A stretch of DNA of 64,000 nucleotides from Epiperipatus broadwayi (taxonomy: Eukaryota; Onychophora; Udeonychophora; Euonychophora; Peripatidae). Of this stretch, positions 45,715 through 58,190 are shown piece after piece. Under the pieces are notes generated by a model. That model saw only the letters and a program-made list of their open reading frames with translations. It ran no database searches and had not been told where the DNA came from. The stretch is taken from the NCBI GenBank assembly GCA_028023455.1, contig JAQFVV010012398.1, positions 11,091,160 to 11,155,159 of the forward strand, given 5' to 3'. A program made the position numbers and the translations under genes. The stretch's first letter is position 1. Each line of letters opens with the position of its first letter.

Positions 45715-47710
45715 TGTTTGTTTCTTCTCTACTTTAAGAAGAATCATTTCTTTGTATTTAAATCAGAAACAATAAAACTAGGGGCTATAGTGGAACAGTG
45801 GGTAAAAAGTAAAATAAGACTTTTCACTTATGTGGTATGATATCTGAGTTTATATTTTTTGTTAAAAAAATGTTTTTTTGTTCATATTTTTATTTTAAAA
45901 TATAGGATCAAATAATATGTATATTTTATTATATAAGCTATTCACACAATAAAAGGATGAATTCTTTTTTTTTTTTTAGTTTAAACTCTTATCTGATAAT
46001 ATAGATTAATTCATGATTCGAAATTTTCAAATATTCATGTAGAAGGGTTTTAATACAATAGATTTTCATGCTGGTTGAATTATTTAGAAATTATATTAAT
46101 GAATAAATAAAAATAAATTTTATTCAATCACATTTTTTGTCATTATATATTGTATTTAATGTCTAGGGAAGATATTTGGAACATCTCCTTCCGTTTATAT
46201 ATAGCATAGTGTCGTACAACACACTTTTGTGAGTCACATATATTTATTTATTATTTGTTATAAATTATTAGAGTAATACGTAATCAAATTTATTATATAT
46301 TAAACAGAGAAATAGTATTGTCTTATCACCTGGTTACAATTATAATTAATTGCATATAGTAATTTTTTTATTACTATCATTATTAATTCTTATTATAAGT
46401 CAATAAATTTAAAGTTAATTGAAACCTAATAGACTTGTTAATTGCTTTATAAGTATGCAAACCAATTAATATCAATAAATTTATAGAAGATGAATTGTCT
46501 ATATAAAAAGAACTTTTTTCTTTTGATCATTGAATCATAATCTAAAGGTCATAATAATATCAGTAAGTGAAGTATGGTTATATACATGTATATTTTATTG
46601 TACGATTATTATTAGGCCTAATTATATATATATATTTAATATTGTCATTACATTGAAATAGTTGTTTGCTTTATAGGAGTTAATATCAGTTGTATAAATA
46701 ATTTCATTAATTCATGGCTAATTATTAAGAGCTTATCTTGTTCAGTAATAAAAATCTTGATAGATTTTATTGTCATTGGCTAGAATGATTTGCCTTAATT
46801 ATCTTTAAAACTTCTTTGAGGTAAGTCATAAAATTTATTAACTATTAAATCTTAATGTTTATCTTTGACTAAAATACATGCCAATGCTTATTTTATATGG
46901 TTTAATCATCATAAAATCCATTTTAATAATTGATTTATAGGAAATTTAAATAGATGGATAGGATTAGTTGATTATGATTCGGTAAATATGTAATAGAAAC
47001 CTACTGTATCTTTGATATAATGATATGATTGGATATTAGAAATGCAAAATTATCTAATAGGTTTAGTGGTGTGTTCTTATTGAGTATTTCATTTGGACAT
47101 ATAACTTAAGTAATACTAATAAATTGATGTAAAGTATAGCTGAGATAAGTTAAATTTGTTTAACATTTTATTGAACTTAATATAAAAAAACTGATTAATG
47201 CTTTATTTTTATTTAAACATTATATATTGTAGTTTTATAAAACATTCTCAAAATGTTGTTATAACTATTTAATTTAGGAACTAGTTTATTTAGTTGGAGA
47301 ATATCATTAAATTTTAATGTAAATTTACATTACTATATGTAATATTTGATTAGTAAACTATATCAGAACGATAGTTATTTATTGATTTGAATTTGGTTTC
47401 ATTCAATTATAAATTAAATGGATATCTTAGGCATATATCATTGTTTAGGAAAATCATATATGATTTCACTAATTACTGTAGCTTATTTTGCAATAATGAG
47501 TAGTTTTTGTTTTTTTTTTTTGTTTTAAATGCTATCTGAATAAATTAGGTTTTAATAAGGTTGTCATCAGTATTTTAATTTAGTGTAGTGGACAATCTAA
47601 ATAATTAGTTATTGGAAACATTGTTATTGTATAGTATAACTAATGACTGAGTTAGATAATTTTATACAGATTATAACAGTTAAGATTTATTGCTACATGA
47701 TTTGCTCTGT

Positions 47711-47823
47711 TTTTTTTTTTTTTCATATGTCATAGCATCGGCCGGGACGCGAACCCACAACCGTCTGCAACCAACTACTTGCTTGCAAGGCGGCTGCGAT
47801 AACATCTCGGCTAACAACGCTTG
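47711..47823 (-). mobile_element. tRNA-derived SINE, copy 4
   Basis: Minus strand: CAAGCGTTGTTAGCCGAGAT, GCCTTGCAAGC, a B box GGGTTCGCGTCCC, CCGATGCTATGACATATG and an A-tail. Perfect 16-bp target-site duplications ACATGATTTGCTCTGT lie at 47,695-47,710 and 47,824-47,839. Unit A has a single copy of this 16-mer at 18,052-18,067, the empty site. A ~15-bp extra segment lies in the variable-arm region. Confidence 0.95.
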
Positions 47824-48116
47824 ACATGATTTGCTCTGTTATAATTAATATTTAAACCATAAGGGCATTTCTTCATTATCTTTTATTTTATTTTTGTGTC
47901 AGTAATAAATGGTTGTCTAAAATCTTTAGGGCAATTTCTTTTGTTTCATGACAAATGCTGATCAAACCATTAGAGATAATGGGGTAGAAGATCAATAATT
48001 ATCCCATTATAATATATATAAATACAATATTTGCACTTTATTCATGTTGCTAGCATACAATCCCTAATGGCCTCCAAAATTGCCACAAATAAATCTTGTT
48101 GGTGCAGTCAATTCTG

Positions 48117-48246
48117 CTATCCACTCCATCTTATACAACTGATGCACATGACCACATACATGTGAAAATATATATATTGGAGATCATTTATCTTTCTTAC
48201 GTGTATGTGGTCATATGTATCAATTGTATAAGATAGAGTGGATAAC
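48117..48246. repeat. Palindromic hairpin repeat
   Basis: 48,117-48,165 and 48,199-48,246 are inverted repeats with several mismatches (TATCCACTCCATCTTATACA versus the complement of TGTATAAGATAGAGTGGATA), around a ~33-bp AT-rich loop. Confidence 0.75.
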
Positions 48247-48356
48247 TGGGGAGAGCTTGAAATCCTGAATTAATTTTGATATAGACAATATACTTATATT
48301 CGAATATTATGTATATAATCATACATACAGGGTTGAGGTGATGTGTTGCTGATATC

Positions 48357-48607
48357 ATGGAAGAAATTAAGAAACTAAAATGGAGTTTGGCTGGACATAT
48401 TGTTAGAAGAGATAATAGATGGACAGTTGAAATTCTAAACTGGATTCTAAGAAATTGTAAAAGACTTAGAAAGACACAACATGTGAGACGAATGGATGAA
48501 GTAAGAAAGTGCATTGGGGTGATACAGAGAAGAAACACTAAAGATTGGAGAAAACAGATTGAACATAGAAAGAACTTCATCCTGGAGTGGATTGATAATG
48601 GTTAAAA
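48357..48607 (+). mobile_element. RTE 3'-end fragment, copy 5
   Basis: The 82-codon frame matches the RTE C-terminus: KKLKWSLAGHIVRRDNRWTV, NWILRNCKRLRKTQHVRRMD, ending LEWIDNG. No TGATGA tail is kept. It is more diverged than copies 1-4, suggesting an older insertion. Confidence 0.75.
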
Positions 48608-49164
48608 ATGATCTCTGCCAAGTGTCTGTTTATATAATATTACTCGGAGTTAGTATCAACATCATACTGCTACTATTACAAGTTCACATCTGCTATCATC
48701 TAGGCAAAGGACATTCAAACTGACATTAGATATTAAAATACTGCTAATATCCACACTATATAAACATTTTGACAACATATCTGTCATTTTCATGCTAATA
48801 AACATTATTTAAGGCAATGTTGCAAAGATGTTGAAATAAGAATTTTCAATGTATGCAATACTAGCTTAAATCTTTTATGGAATCAATGGCAGGTATGATT
48901 CTGAGAAAGCTTCAGTATGAAATTGATATTAACAGTCAACTACATATGAAAGATGATGAAATGTTTATCTATGAAAATCTAAGTTTCATTAAACAGACAG
49001 ATATTTATGTATATTCCAGTGTGAGTCAAACATTACCAGTACTCCAAATATATTAACTTCAAATATAGCTGTGGTGCAGAAACAAAGATTGCCCTATTTG
49101 TGATTAGCATGGGGAAAAAGTAGCATGCAATGATTAATATTTGTGGTTTGAGGGATATGTCTGA
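48608..49164. other. Non-coding stretch between RTE fragments
   Basis: No recognisable gene or repeat. Confidence 0.45.
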
Positions 49165-49287
49165 TATTGACATTTCTCAAGGACAAGCTGAATTTAAAAA
49201 TGGTATAAGTACAGTAGATTATAAGCATTTCTAGAGTGAGTAAAATATTGGATTAGTAAGATAGATAGATAGATACTCAGGATGTCA
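49165..49287 (+). mobile_element. RTE copy 6, left fragment (split by LINE-B)
   Basis: CAAGCTGAATTTAAAAATGG, TAAGTACAGTAGATTATAAG and ATTTCTAGAGTGAGTAAAAT align with copy 2 at ~22,035-22,215, with an internal loss of ~95 bp. It continues to CTCAGGATGTCA, which fits copy 2's CCAGGATATTGTCA, then gives way to LINE-B. Confidence 0.65.
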
Positions 49288-49294
49288 GAGTTTG

Positions 49295-50081
49295 TGCCAT
49301 AGAGCAGTGGGTCAAATTAAACTCTCCGCACATATTCTTCATGGAAGAAATGAAATTTCATGATGATTCAGATCCCAGAATTAGTCAACGCCTTGGTTCA
49401 CATGGATATGTTTAGTTCTCAAATAGTCTTACAGCTGCTGGGGGAGTGGCAATATTGATAAATAAGAGATTTCCCCCTAACACATTTAAAATTGTGTATT
49501 TGGATGCTAATATTGTAGCTATTGCAGTAACATACAAATATCTGTCAATAAACCTAATGTATATATATACCTCAAATCCAAATCATACAATAATCAATAT
49601 AATCAACACTATAAACATGATTATGGGTAGTAATAGCTGGCCTATTCTAATACTTGGGGATTTTATCATCTATGATAGATTTAATAGAAACTACATACAT
49701 CTAATACAAAGATCAGTAATGAGTGGTGATGGCCACCTTCCTTCCAACTCTTACTCATACTACACCAAAAAGTTTAGATCACTGATTGACCTATTCTTTT
49801 ATACTCCTGGTATACATTTTATTCTGTCCGCCCAGTTAGAACATGTAGTCTTCTCAGACTATCTTGCGCAGATCATACAAATTGAAGCATTGAATAATGC
49901 TGTGCCAACTGCTAACTATACAATCCAGCTACTAACTAAATCCACAATTACAGAGGCGATACCATCTGAATCCTATATCTACTTTAAAAAGATCGACATC
50001 CTTAATAAATCCATTGAAGAAGCATGGTTTGCTTTTATTGGCATTCTGCAAACCCTGATCAATCATCACACTCAGTACTGA
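49295..50081 (+). pseudogene. LINE-B endonuclease and linker
   Basis: The first block is AIEQWVKLNSPHIFFMEEMK, equivalent to the W-V-x-x-N-x-P-x-I-x-F-x-Q-E-T-K block of APE endonucleases (catalytic Glu retained). A TAG at ~49,412 interrupts it. The frame 49,446-50,081 continues with AAGGVAILINKRFPP, then LILGDFIIYDR (the usual GDFN has Ile for Asn), SLIDLFFYTPGIHFILSAQL and VFSDYLAQ. The linker SESYIYFKKIDILNKSIEEA ends at a TGA. At least two catalytic positions have changed. Confidence 0.7.
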
Positions 50082-50129
50082 AAAGGTCCCCTTGCTCTTC
50101 TCAAGGATTTAGATGATCTCAGTAACAGG

Positions 50130-51345
50130 ATGAAAGCCTTTTCTGCAGCCTCCCACTCCATTGAAGAAGTCATTGCTCTTAAGCTACAATATAAAAGCAA
50201 ACAAAAAGTTATAGCTGACTATCTCTCCATCAAGCGTTCGCGGAATTTTCTTGCACATCAACACTGTTGGACAAAGGGATATCTCCACTGGGCACTTGGA
50301 GCCATCAAAAAGCCACCTACACCCACCATATTGAAGATTGGTGACAGCTCATTTGTAGGTGAACCAATGATAAATGAGATATACCACCATTTCAAACAGA
50401 GGCTCCAGAAAACCAATCATCATTATTCTGACTGGGTCAGAATGAAGTCTGGAATCAATCATGGAATAACTGAGACTGATTTCAAAGATAAACTTCAAAC
50501 CATGCCAGATAAAACTCACCCTGGATTACATGGAATCCCCCTGTTTCTGCTTAATCCCCTGAGTAGTTTTACCATTCCCATCCTGCTAAAAATGACAGAA
50601 TATTTGGCACGAGAAAAAAGGTTGACATCCTCACCTATATCCCATTGCTCTAGTTCCCTTTCTTAAGAAACATGAGGACACCCAATCCATACTCAACATT
50701 CACCCCATCTCTATGTCCCCACTCATTATCAAGATTCTGGAAACAGTTATTAAGGAAAAGATTCAAGACAGGATTTTAAAAGATATTTCACTTTTTCAAT
50801 ATGCCAAGAAGAATTCATCTCCAGTTCTGGCAATGGGACAGATTAAAATTCTTCTGGACCACATCAGACAAAGTAGAAAACAAGCAGCCATTGCCGTTCA
50901 ACTTGACATCACTGCGGCTTTTGATTCCGTCAACATAAACACTCTTCTACACTTGCTTGAAGAACATCAAATACCAAACTCTGTAATTCAAATCATTCAA
51001 ACCTTTTGGACAACAGAGAAATTACAGTATCCCTAAATGGTAGGTTGCCATATTTCAAACCTGTAGCCTCCATTCCCCAGGTTTCACCCCTGAGTGCACT
51101 TATGTTTATTACCTATATCATTCCGCTATTGAAGCTTCCTGGCATATATATACCTAGACTGGCTAAAACGATTAATGTGATTGCATACATGGACGATATC
51201 ATTGTTTTTCTCACATCATCAAATTTTCTCACTCAGCTTAACTCCATCTTGGAATGGTATTCCAGTAAATTCGGTCTCTTAATAAATCCATTGAAATCTG
51301 CAACATGGAAGATCTGTAATGGAAAAAAAAACTGCATCTAAGTTT
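50130..51345 (+). pseudogene. LINE-B reverse transcriptase
   Basis: Three overlapping frames: 50,130-50,666 (N-terminal region with HPGLHGIPLFLLNPLSSF, as in G-x-DG), 50,713-51,036 (PLIIKILETVI; motif A QLDITAAFDSV) and 51,006-51,341 (motif B as PQVSPLSALMF, the usual Gly of QGSPLS being Val; motif C INVIAYMDDIIVF). Frameshifts occur near 50,640-50,710 and 51,010. The catalytic Asp residues are present. It would reverse transcribe element RNA in a live copy. Confidence 0.8.
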
Positions 51346-52330
51346 AAAGCAGAGCCTCAAAAATTTCTAGGATTTGCACTTGCCAAAACACATACCCAAA
51401 TGTCAAAAGACATACATAATAAAATCCTATTATTAATGGAAAACTTAACCCAAAAATTATCCAAAAGTCTATCTATCCCTACCTGGGAAAGTAGCCATAT
51501 TGAATATGAAAATTATGGCTAAAATAAATTATGTGCCAATCATCAAACTTACCAAAACATTTATCAGAAAAGTAAACACTCTTGCAGCAAGATTATTCCG
51601 GAAAGGCAATGTTGCTGCATTTAGCATAAAGCTCATGCAGCAATATAAGAAATACAATGGTTTATCCCTGCATTCTCTCCAGGTTATTGCAGTACAGAAT
51701 ACTTTTAACTTTATCTCAATAATAATCAAAACCTTTGGATACAAGCAGATTCTGGAGCCAGTAATTCCTACTGATAGACCGCCACCTAGAGCTAAGAACT
51801 TCATAGACTCGGCTATTGAACTGATTAAAAATACATGGTCATCACCCATGACACGTTTGACAATCGAATCAAGATATGGGAAGCCTACAGACTAATACAT
51901 CCAGTCAACATCAACATACGTCCCAAGTTGGGGACTCCCAATAAAAAACTCACAACTCTCTTCAGCTTCTGGAGCATGGAGCCTAAATACCTGGATTTTG
52001 TACTCAAAATCAACATCAATTCAGTGAGTACCAACTGGTTTCTTGCATATAAGAGAGGCATTGTTAAAATTGATCATATTTGTCCTCTCTGTCAGAGGCA
52101 CGAAGAAACCTTTAAACATGCTCTGGTCTCTGGATCACAAGAAGTACAATTGCCAAGAACCTCAACGTTGACTATTACTTAGTCATATCGTTCAATGACA
52201 TCATAAAAACAAGATCAATTGCCACAATCAGATTGTCATTATTCATAAACTATGCAATTTGGACTGTAAGATGCAGAAAAATATTCAACACCAGTGCTTT
52301 CGATGAAGAGGCGTTTACCGTTAGGAAACT
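51319..52330 (+). pseudogene. LINE-B thumb and C-terminal knuckle region
   Basis: FKAEPQKFLGFALAKTHTQM follows motif D, then the frame 51,500-51,895 with VIPTDRPPPRAKNFIDSAIE, and 51,835-52,182 with IKIWEAYRLIHPV, WSMEPKYLDFVLKININSVS and CPLCQRHEETFKHAL, a C-x2-C-x-H-x-H-like knuckle near the C-terminus as in many LINE proteins. The last codons, to ~52,330, are in shifted frames. Antisense ORFs are shadows. Confidence 0.75.
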
Positions 52331-52734
52331 ACAAAAATGAAGAATTGTGATAAACTGCTAACTGCCAACTCAAGATTTTATGAAACATGGAATCTCATTA
52401 AGAACATTCAATGATCGCAACAGTCTGCTGAACTGAGTCATTTGTCAGGCAGATTGGGTAAATACATACCATTATTAATGGACTGCTTAGTTTGAACATT
52501 AGACAATGGTGCCAGATATCACAGTTATTATGTCACATTTATTTTATCCCTTATTCTATTTGTATTAATCTATATGTCCTTATGAATTTATTAATGTATA
52601 TAACATATTCATCTTGCTTGATTATCATTTTTTTTACACATGTATTAGCTTATATTTTATACTTGTTTCTTTTGTACAATATATAATATATTGATTTTGC
52701 ATTCAATAAATTATAGAGAATAAAATTATTTTCT

Positions 52735-53592
52735 TTAAAAAAATATAACAGAAATGATTAGATTACATAATGATATAATGAAGATTAATGTGGAGAAGAG
52801 TAACTATTCCTCCAAAACTTTTTTGTAGCAGTTTTTCAACAAGTATTTTGTGGATTAAACTGGGAAGTGAAGGTAGTAAATATAAACAGAGATTATTTAA
52901 GTGACCAAGATTTTGCAGATGATGTAATTGTTTTTGTACATAATGCTTTTCAGATAAGTAGTGCTTTAATGGATTTCCTGAAAAGAAGAAAGTAAAAATT
53001 GATAATGGTGAATTAGAAGTTAATAATAAATTTATTTCTTCAAATTATTAATATGGATGGAAACATAGTGGATGAAATTAATCATTAAACTTGTATCGAG
53101 TGCTTTTGATAGGAATAACAATATTAAAATAAAATATGGCTATGTGTTTGAAAAGATTTTTAACAAATGTGTTTTACTAGTTCATATTTATGGATCTGAG
53201 ACTTGGACACTTAGCAGAAGAGCAATACAGAGACTAGACTACTCATCAAAAAATGGATAGATATATGTTAAGCATAACAAGAAGGAATTGAAAATGAAAT
53301 ACATGGGTGAGAAAGTAAACAGTTGTTACAGAGATCATTGGAAAAAATTAAGAGATTGAAGTTGACTTGAATAGGATATATTTCTAGAAGAGATAACAAT
53401 AGGTGGACAGCTGAAATCTTAAATTGGATTTTAAGAGATTGTAAAAAACTAAAAACAGAACACAATGTGAGCTGAATAGATCAATAAGAAAGTGTGCTGG
53501 AGTGATGTGAACAAGAGAGTCTAGAGTTCAGATATTGGATTAAACTTGGAGAAACCTTCATGCTGCAATGGATTGATAATAATTGAAAATGA
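52735..53592 (+). mobile_element. RTE copy 6, right fragment
   Basis: Resumes at the copy-2 position ~22,244 (CAGAAATGATTAGATTACAT) and runs to the 3' end. Remnants: GGATTAAACTGGGAA, GATTTTGCAGATGATGTAAT (motif C FADD), the ORF 53,072-53,260 with HIYGSETWTLSRRAIQRLD, and the C-terminal basic region. Many stops and small deletions make it one of the oldest RTE copies. Confidence 0.8.
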
Positions 53593-53639
53593 TGTTTTGT
53601 CACAAAAATCTGTGGGAATGAGTAGAAGTTCAAGGAAGG

Positions 53640-54480
53640 TCACACAAGTATCAGCAAAGAAGCCAGATCTCTGTCTATGATTGATGACAACTATTGAGCA
53701 TGCATATGAACTGATTCTATTGTGTAAATGAGTAACAATGGATTATGTGACAAACTCTACAAATCATGGCTTTGCCTATGCAATAACAGAAGACAAACTT
53801 GAGTTGCCAAAAGTTTATGTTAGATAGGTATCAAAACAACTCACAAAAACCACACACAGAAGCATTTGGATATTTGCAACACAACTTACACCAATACTCT
53901 AAAAAAATGAAATTTTCTTAAAAAGAGTCATTACTTGTGATGACATGAATTCATAATTGCAAACTTGAAAATAAACAGTACAGTATGGAATGAAAACAAT
54001 GTCAATCACCAATAATAATAAAAATCAAATCAACTGCAAAATTGATTCTTAGTTTTTTGGGATTCTCAAGTTCCATTATTAAAACATTAACATGAATTAT
54101 AGTGAGATATTCACTGAAGAGCTGAAACCTAAACTTGGACAAAATGCAAAAGGCTGCTACTGAAATGCTACAAAAGAATGCTATCCAAGGCAATGTATTG
54201 ATGTATAACAATACACATCCACACCTCACTGCTCATTTAGTCAGCATTCTTCAAAGAGTTCATTTTGACACACTGGAGTGTCCTCCCTACAGTCATGATT
54301 TTATGACATTGTATTATCCCTGTTTAACCCCTGAAAAAAGATCTCTGAGAATGAATATTCGCTTATGATAAATAATTGAAGACAATGATTGATTTGTGAC
54401 TTGCAAATCAATCTAAAACATTTTTTTAATGAGGGAAAAATAAAGCCTGTTGAGACAAATGAATGAAGTGTATTGAAAAG
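53640..54480 (+). pseudogene. Mariner-type transposase remnant
   Basis: A plus-strand frame with many stops contains FLKRVITCDDMNS (mariner F-L-x-R-I-V-T-x-D-E-x-W, first catalytic Asp), then FFGILK (as in VFWD-x-x-G), LKPKLGQNAKG, and the ORF 54,135-54,368 with LMYNNTHPHLTAHLV and LECPPYSHDFMTLYYPC. These match mariner LHDNARPHTA and PPYSPDLAPSDYHLF; the second catalytic Asp (HDN) is Asn here, and the third region (SPDL) is SHDF. Decayed and inactive. TIRs were not identified. Confidence 0.7.
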
Positions 54481-54644
54481 AAGGAAGATGATATAGAAAA
54501 ATGATGTGTCTTTTCTAAAAATTGATTAAAATAAATTTTACAGCCAGAGTACAGATAATTTTGATTCACTCTTGTAAAGGACTATTAACCAAATTTGAGA
54601 TTTATTTAACAGCATATAATAGACATATTCTTTATTATAGATGT

Positions 54645-56353
54645 ATCATTATTATTTTCAATGATTGATTCACTTTACCATGAAGATTTTTTCTCCAAAG
54701 CAAAGCTTCTCTTCTCTACAACACTTTAGAAAATTTTCTTATTTCAGCCATCGATCTCATGAGACTATTTACAGATATCTTAAAATCTCATTATCCTAGC
54801 AATATGTCCAACTCAGCTCCATCTAGACTCTTAATTAAAATGTTGATATTTTTTTGTTCTCTCAGTCATGTATTTAATTTTTGATCTCACCTTGTTATTC
54901 CCTATGTACATGTCTGCATTGTTCTGTGCTTTAATGTATCTATTGCTCTTGTTTGAAGTGCCCAAGTTTCTGATCAATATATAAGAATTCGTAAAACATC
55001 TATTAAAATGTCTTTTCAGACATATAGGCACATTTCCTTTTAATATTAGATGATTTTTATCAAAAGTACTCTATCGAAGATCAATGCTTATTTTCATTCA
55101 TCCGATATCAACAATAATTGGACCAAAATATTTATTGTTGTGAACTTTTAATTCATTGTTATCAATATTTTCTTCTGTAAAAAAAAAAAAAAAAAATCAT
55201 TGAACATTAGTTTTTTTAGCAGTTATAATTTTAGTCCTATTTAATATTTATGATTTCCTGAAGTTCTGAAGCATTACTTGGAAAACGACCACATCATATA
55301 CAAAATCTCCATGTATTTTTATTCCCTAAACTCCCCATTTTAATCCACAAATTATTTTTCATAAAATGGATGTCAAAGTATAGATATACAATTACTATGT
55401 CAAACTTTCTTACTAATATTAAACTTAGTGTCCCCATGTAATTCAACCAAAACTATTGCATTCTGATACACAGTGCTTATAGAATTAAATGCTTTTTCAA
55501 TTTACAAATCCAAAACATAAGGGCAAAGTATTCTCATTGGTGTTTTTTAGGATTTCTCATAATACTTGAATGTGATCTGCTAGAATCATTTTTAAATCTA
55601 GCTTCTTTTCTATTTGGAGTCCAAAATTTACTATAGTTGAGTTGTAATTATCATAGTAAACTTCTTAAATATCAATATGACAATGCAGTCTTCCAATTAC
55701 CTGGTACAATTTTATCATTTAGACATTTCAAATATAGTTTTGCTATTCACTTCTTTTAAGATATCAATAATAATTCCACCATACACTGGATCTTTTTTCT
55801 TCATGGATTTATCTGTACATCTCATCTCTTCAATTTTTAGCTATTCAGATGTTGTAATTATAGGGTCTTTTTATTACTATACAATTCTTTGTAAAGCTCT
55901 TCAAAACCACCCATAATGTTGTTCCCCCTTTTTTTGTCAATAGTTATTGCTTTTTATTGCTGAAACAAATTTCCTTTCACTACTATAATAGTATTATATT
56001 TTGAAGATTTTTATTCTTATTTAAGAGCTTTATTTACCAAATCACAGTTATATTTTCTTATATAATTAACTCTTTTTTCAACCATTTTATAAAATTACAA
56101 AAGTTAAATTCTTTGTAATAAATCATTTTTTATTTTCATATTCTTTTTTTCCCTCACATAATATATTATCTTAGTTGAAAGTTTACTGAATTACTGCTCT
56201 TTTTACCCATTATCTGTATAGCAGTCCTTAGTAAAATCTCAATTATCTATCTCAGTCAAGTCTAAACTACATTCAAAAACTATTAGTATTTTAAAATGAT
56301 TTGCAAGTTCTAATTTAAATTTCTTGGAAATATTTTTGAAGCTTAGGAATAAC
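54645..56353 (-). mobile_element. RTE copy 7 (full length, old), RT half
   Basis: The reverse complement aligns with copy 2 from the 3' tail back to ~21,165: C-terminal region, MPICLKRHFNRCFTNSYILI (54,831-55,031), the YLGQIINTDGN codons near 55,110, the FADD region near 55,295, the YEKAFDSI region near 55,490, the start of the palm near 55,640, and the linker to 56,353. Dense stops and indels mark an old copy. A 13-bp target duplication and a satellite-like insertion then separate it from its 5' half. Confidence 0.8.
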
Positions 56354-57337
56354 AAATGCCAATACTGTAATAAATAGATTTATTTATAAAGCACTGACTA
56401 CCTATATAAAATATAAAGAAGGGAAACAAACCATCAGTCATGCTCCCTTCATGAATTTACACATACCCATAAGCATCAGTTTAAAAAAGCATAAGTGAAC
56501 TACTTATGCTTAGATCTTTTCATTACATAGGCCAATCTTTACTCACCATGATCAAATCAGGGTTTAACCTATTGTGTGACCAATATATAACTTGACAAAT
56601 TAAACTTATGCTTACAGGTGAGTGCGCGTAAATTCGTAAAGAGCACATGACCAAAGGTTTATTTTCCTTTTGTATTTTCTACATACATAATCAGTGGTTT
56701 ATAAATAAGATTATTTATTATAGTAAATTCAATATTTATTTCTAAATGCAGATTGTTAAAAATGAGATTCTAACTCTCTACTGTTATAGAAAGAATACCT
56801 TTGTACAATTAATGTTAAATTATATATCAGGTACCACAACAGGTTAAATCCCTGATTTAAGCATGGTGAGCAAAGGTTGGCTTATATAATAATAAGCTTG
56901 AAACATAAGAAGACTATTTATCCTTTTTAAACTAATGCTTATGGATGGAGTAAATTCCTGAAGAGTGCATGACCAAAGATTTATTTCCTTTCTCTATTTA
57001 TTACATACATAGTCAGTGCTTTATAAATGACCCTATTTATTATAGTAAATTCAAAATTCATTTCTAATTGCAAATGGTTAAAAATGAGATTCTTTCTTGC
57101 TCTAGGTCTATGAATGAATAAATTTGTACAATTAATTTGTCAAGTTATATATCAGGCACACAAGAGATTAAAGCCATGATTTCAGCATGATTAGAAAAGG
57201 TTGGATTATATAACGATAAGCTCTAAGCATAAGTGGTTCACTTAATAACAGATACTTATGGGTGAGTGCATGTAAATTAGTGAAAAGCACATGACCAAAA
57301 GTTTATTTCTCTTCTCTATTTATTAAATGTCAATACT
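56354..57337. repeat. Satellite-like insertion: inverted and tandem ~320-bp units, with 13-bp TSD
   Basis: The block CATGACCAAAGGTTTATTT and flanks recurs near 56,650, 56,970 and 57,290 (period ~310-330 bp). A reversed unit precedes it at 56,367-56,600 (ATGCTCCC, CCCATAAGCATCAGTTT). The insertion is flanked by AAATGCCAATACT (56,354-56,366) and AAATGTCAATACT (57,325-57,337), a 13-bp target duplication with one mismatch, inside RTE copy 7. No coding potential was seen. It may be a tandem-repeat-bearing MITE or a SINE-like unit that amplified in place. Confidence 0.75.
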
Positions 57338-58190
57338 CTTTTTTTTTAGTAGTCTCCATTTATTTAGCTTTACTTTAACAAAAATTTTAAATCTCACTAA
57401 TCATTTATCACTTTCCACATTGGAAAATATTAAGAACATTACAAATTGAAATATACATATTTTATGTTCATTAAAATATAATCCAGTTCTACTTATATTC
57501 TCATTTCAAAGATACCACGCTATTTCTGTATAGCATTTTCCTCAAGCAAGAATTTGTATTTTAGAATTTTTTTTTTTTTCTGCAAATTCTGAGGTATTTA
57601 TTATCTCTCATATCCATCTCCATAACCAAATTTATTTAAAGCACATTCATATTTCAAGGTTTCTCATGACAATTTAAAAATGTTTAGTGTAATCAAAACA
57701 TTTTATACATTTACATACATATTTTATACTTCTTCATTACAGTGAAAACTAGTTAGAGCATAAATACTGAATTATCTGCAATTACTACTTAATTAAATAT
57801 TGCCACTCATATCTGATATACCATCAATCTCCACAATGTTGTTTTCCTTCATTTTTTTTCTTTCTAATGAAATCCATTCCAGTTGTGCTACCAATATTTC
57901 TTGTTTTTGTAATAAAGCATATATTCATTTTTAAAGTAACTGTTTCTTCATATTTTCTTTTAACTTAATGTCCCATTTAATATTAAATAGTTTTTCAAAT
58001 ACATGCAATCTTCCTTCAGTGGAAAATGATTTGCAGTTATATGTAGCTAAATAAAAAATCATCAGTGAAAAAAGTTTGGGTCTCTAATTAAATGATTATT
58101 ACTACTCTTTTGCCTTAGCTAATCACTTGGCAATCTCCTAGGAATAAGAATCATGATAATTTATTTTTATCTATCATGAACGTAAATATA
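57338..58190 (-). mobile_element. RTE copy 7, endonuclease half
   Basis: The reverse complement aligns with copy 2 from ~21,150 back to ~20,250, including the LDYILTNRK codons (AAAATATAATCCAGTTCTAC, 57,474-57,493), the region around VSDRVARL (GATATACCATCAATCTCCAC at ~57,815) and the start of the endonuclease (GATTTGCAGTTATATGTAGC). With 54,645-56,353 it makes an essentially full-length RTE of ~2.6 kb. No long ORF survives. Confidence 0.8.

Larger units (their letters stand above)
49288..52740 (+). mobile_element. LINE-B: decayed non-LTR retrotransposon (YMDD-type RT)
   Basis: The same family as LINE-A but on the plus strand and better preserved. Order: endonuclease, linker, RT, C-terminal CCHC-like knuckle, AT-rich 3' UTR with AATAAA near 52,704 and an A-rich end. 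It is truncated at the 5' end within the endonuclease. RTE sequence flanks it on both sides (49,165-49,287 and 52,735 on), so it inserted into an older RTE. Confidence 0.85.
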
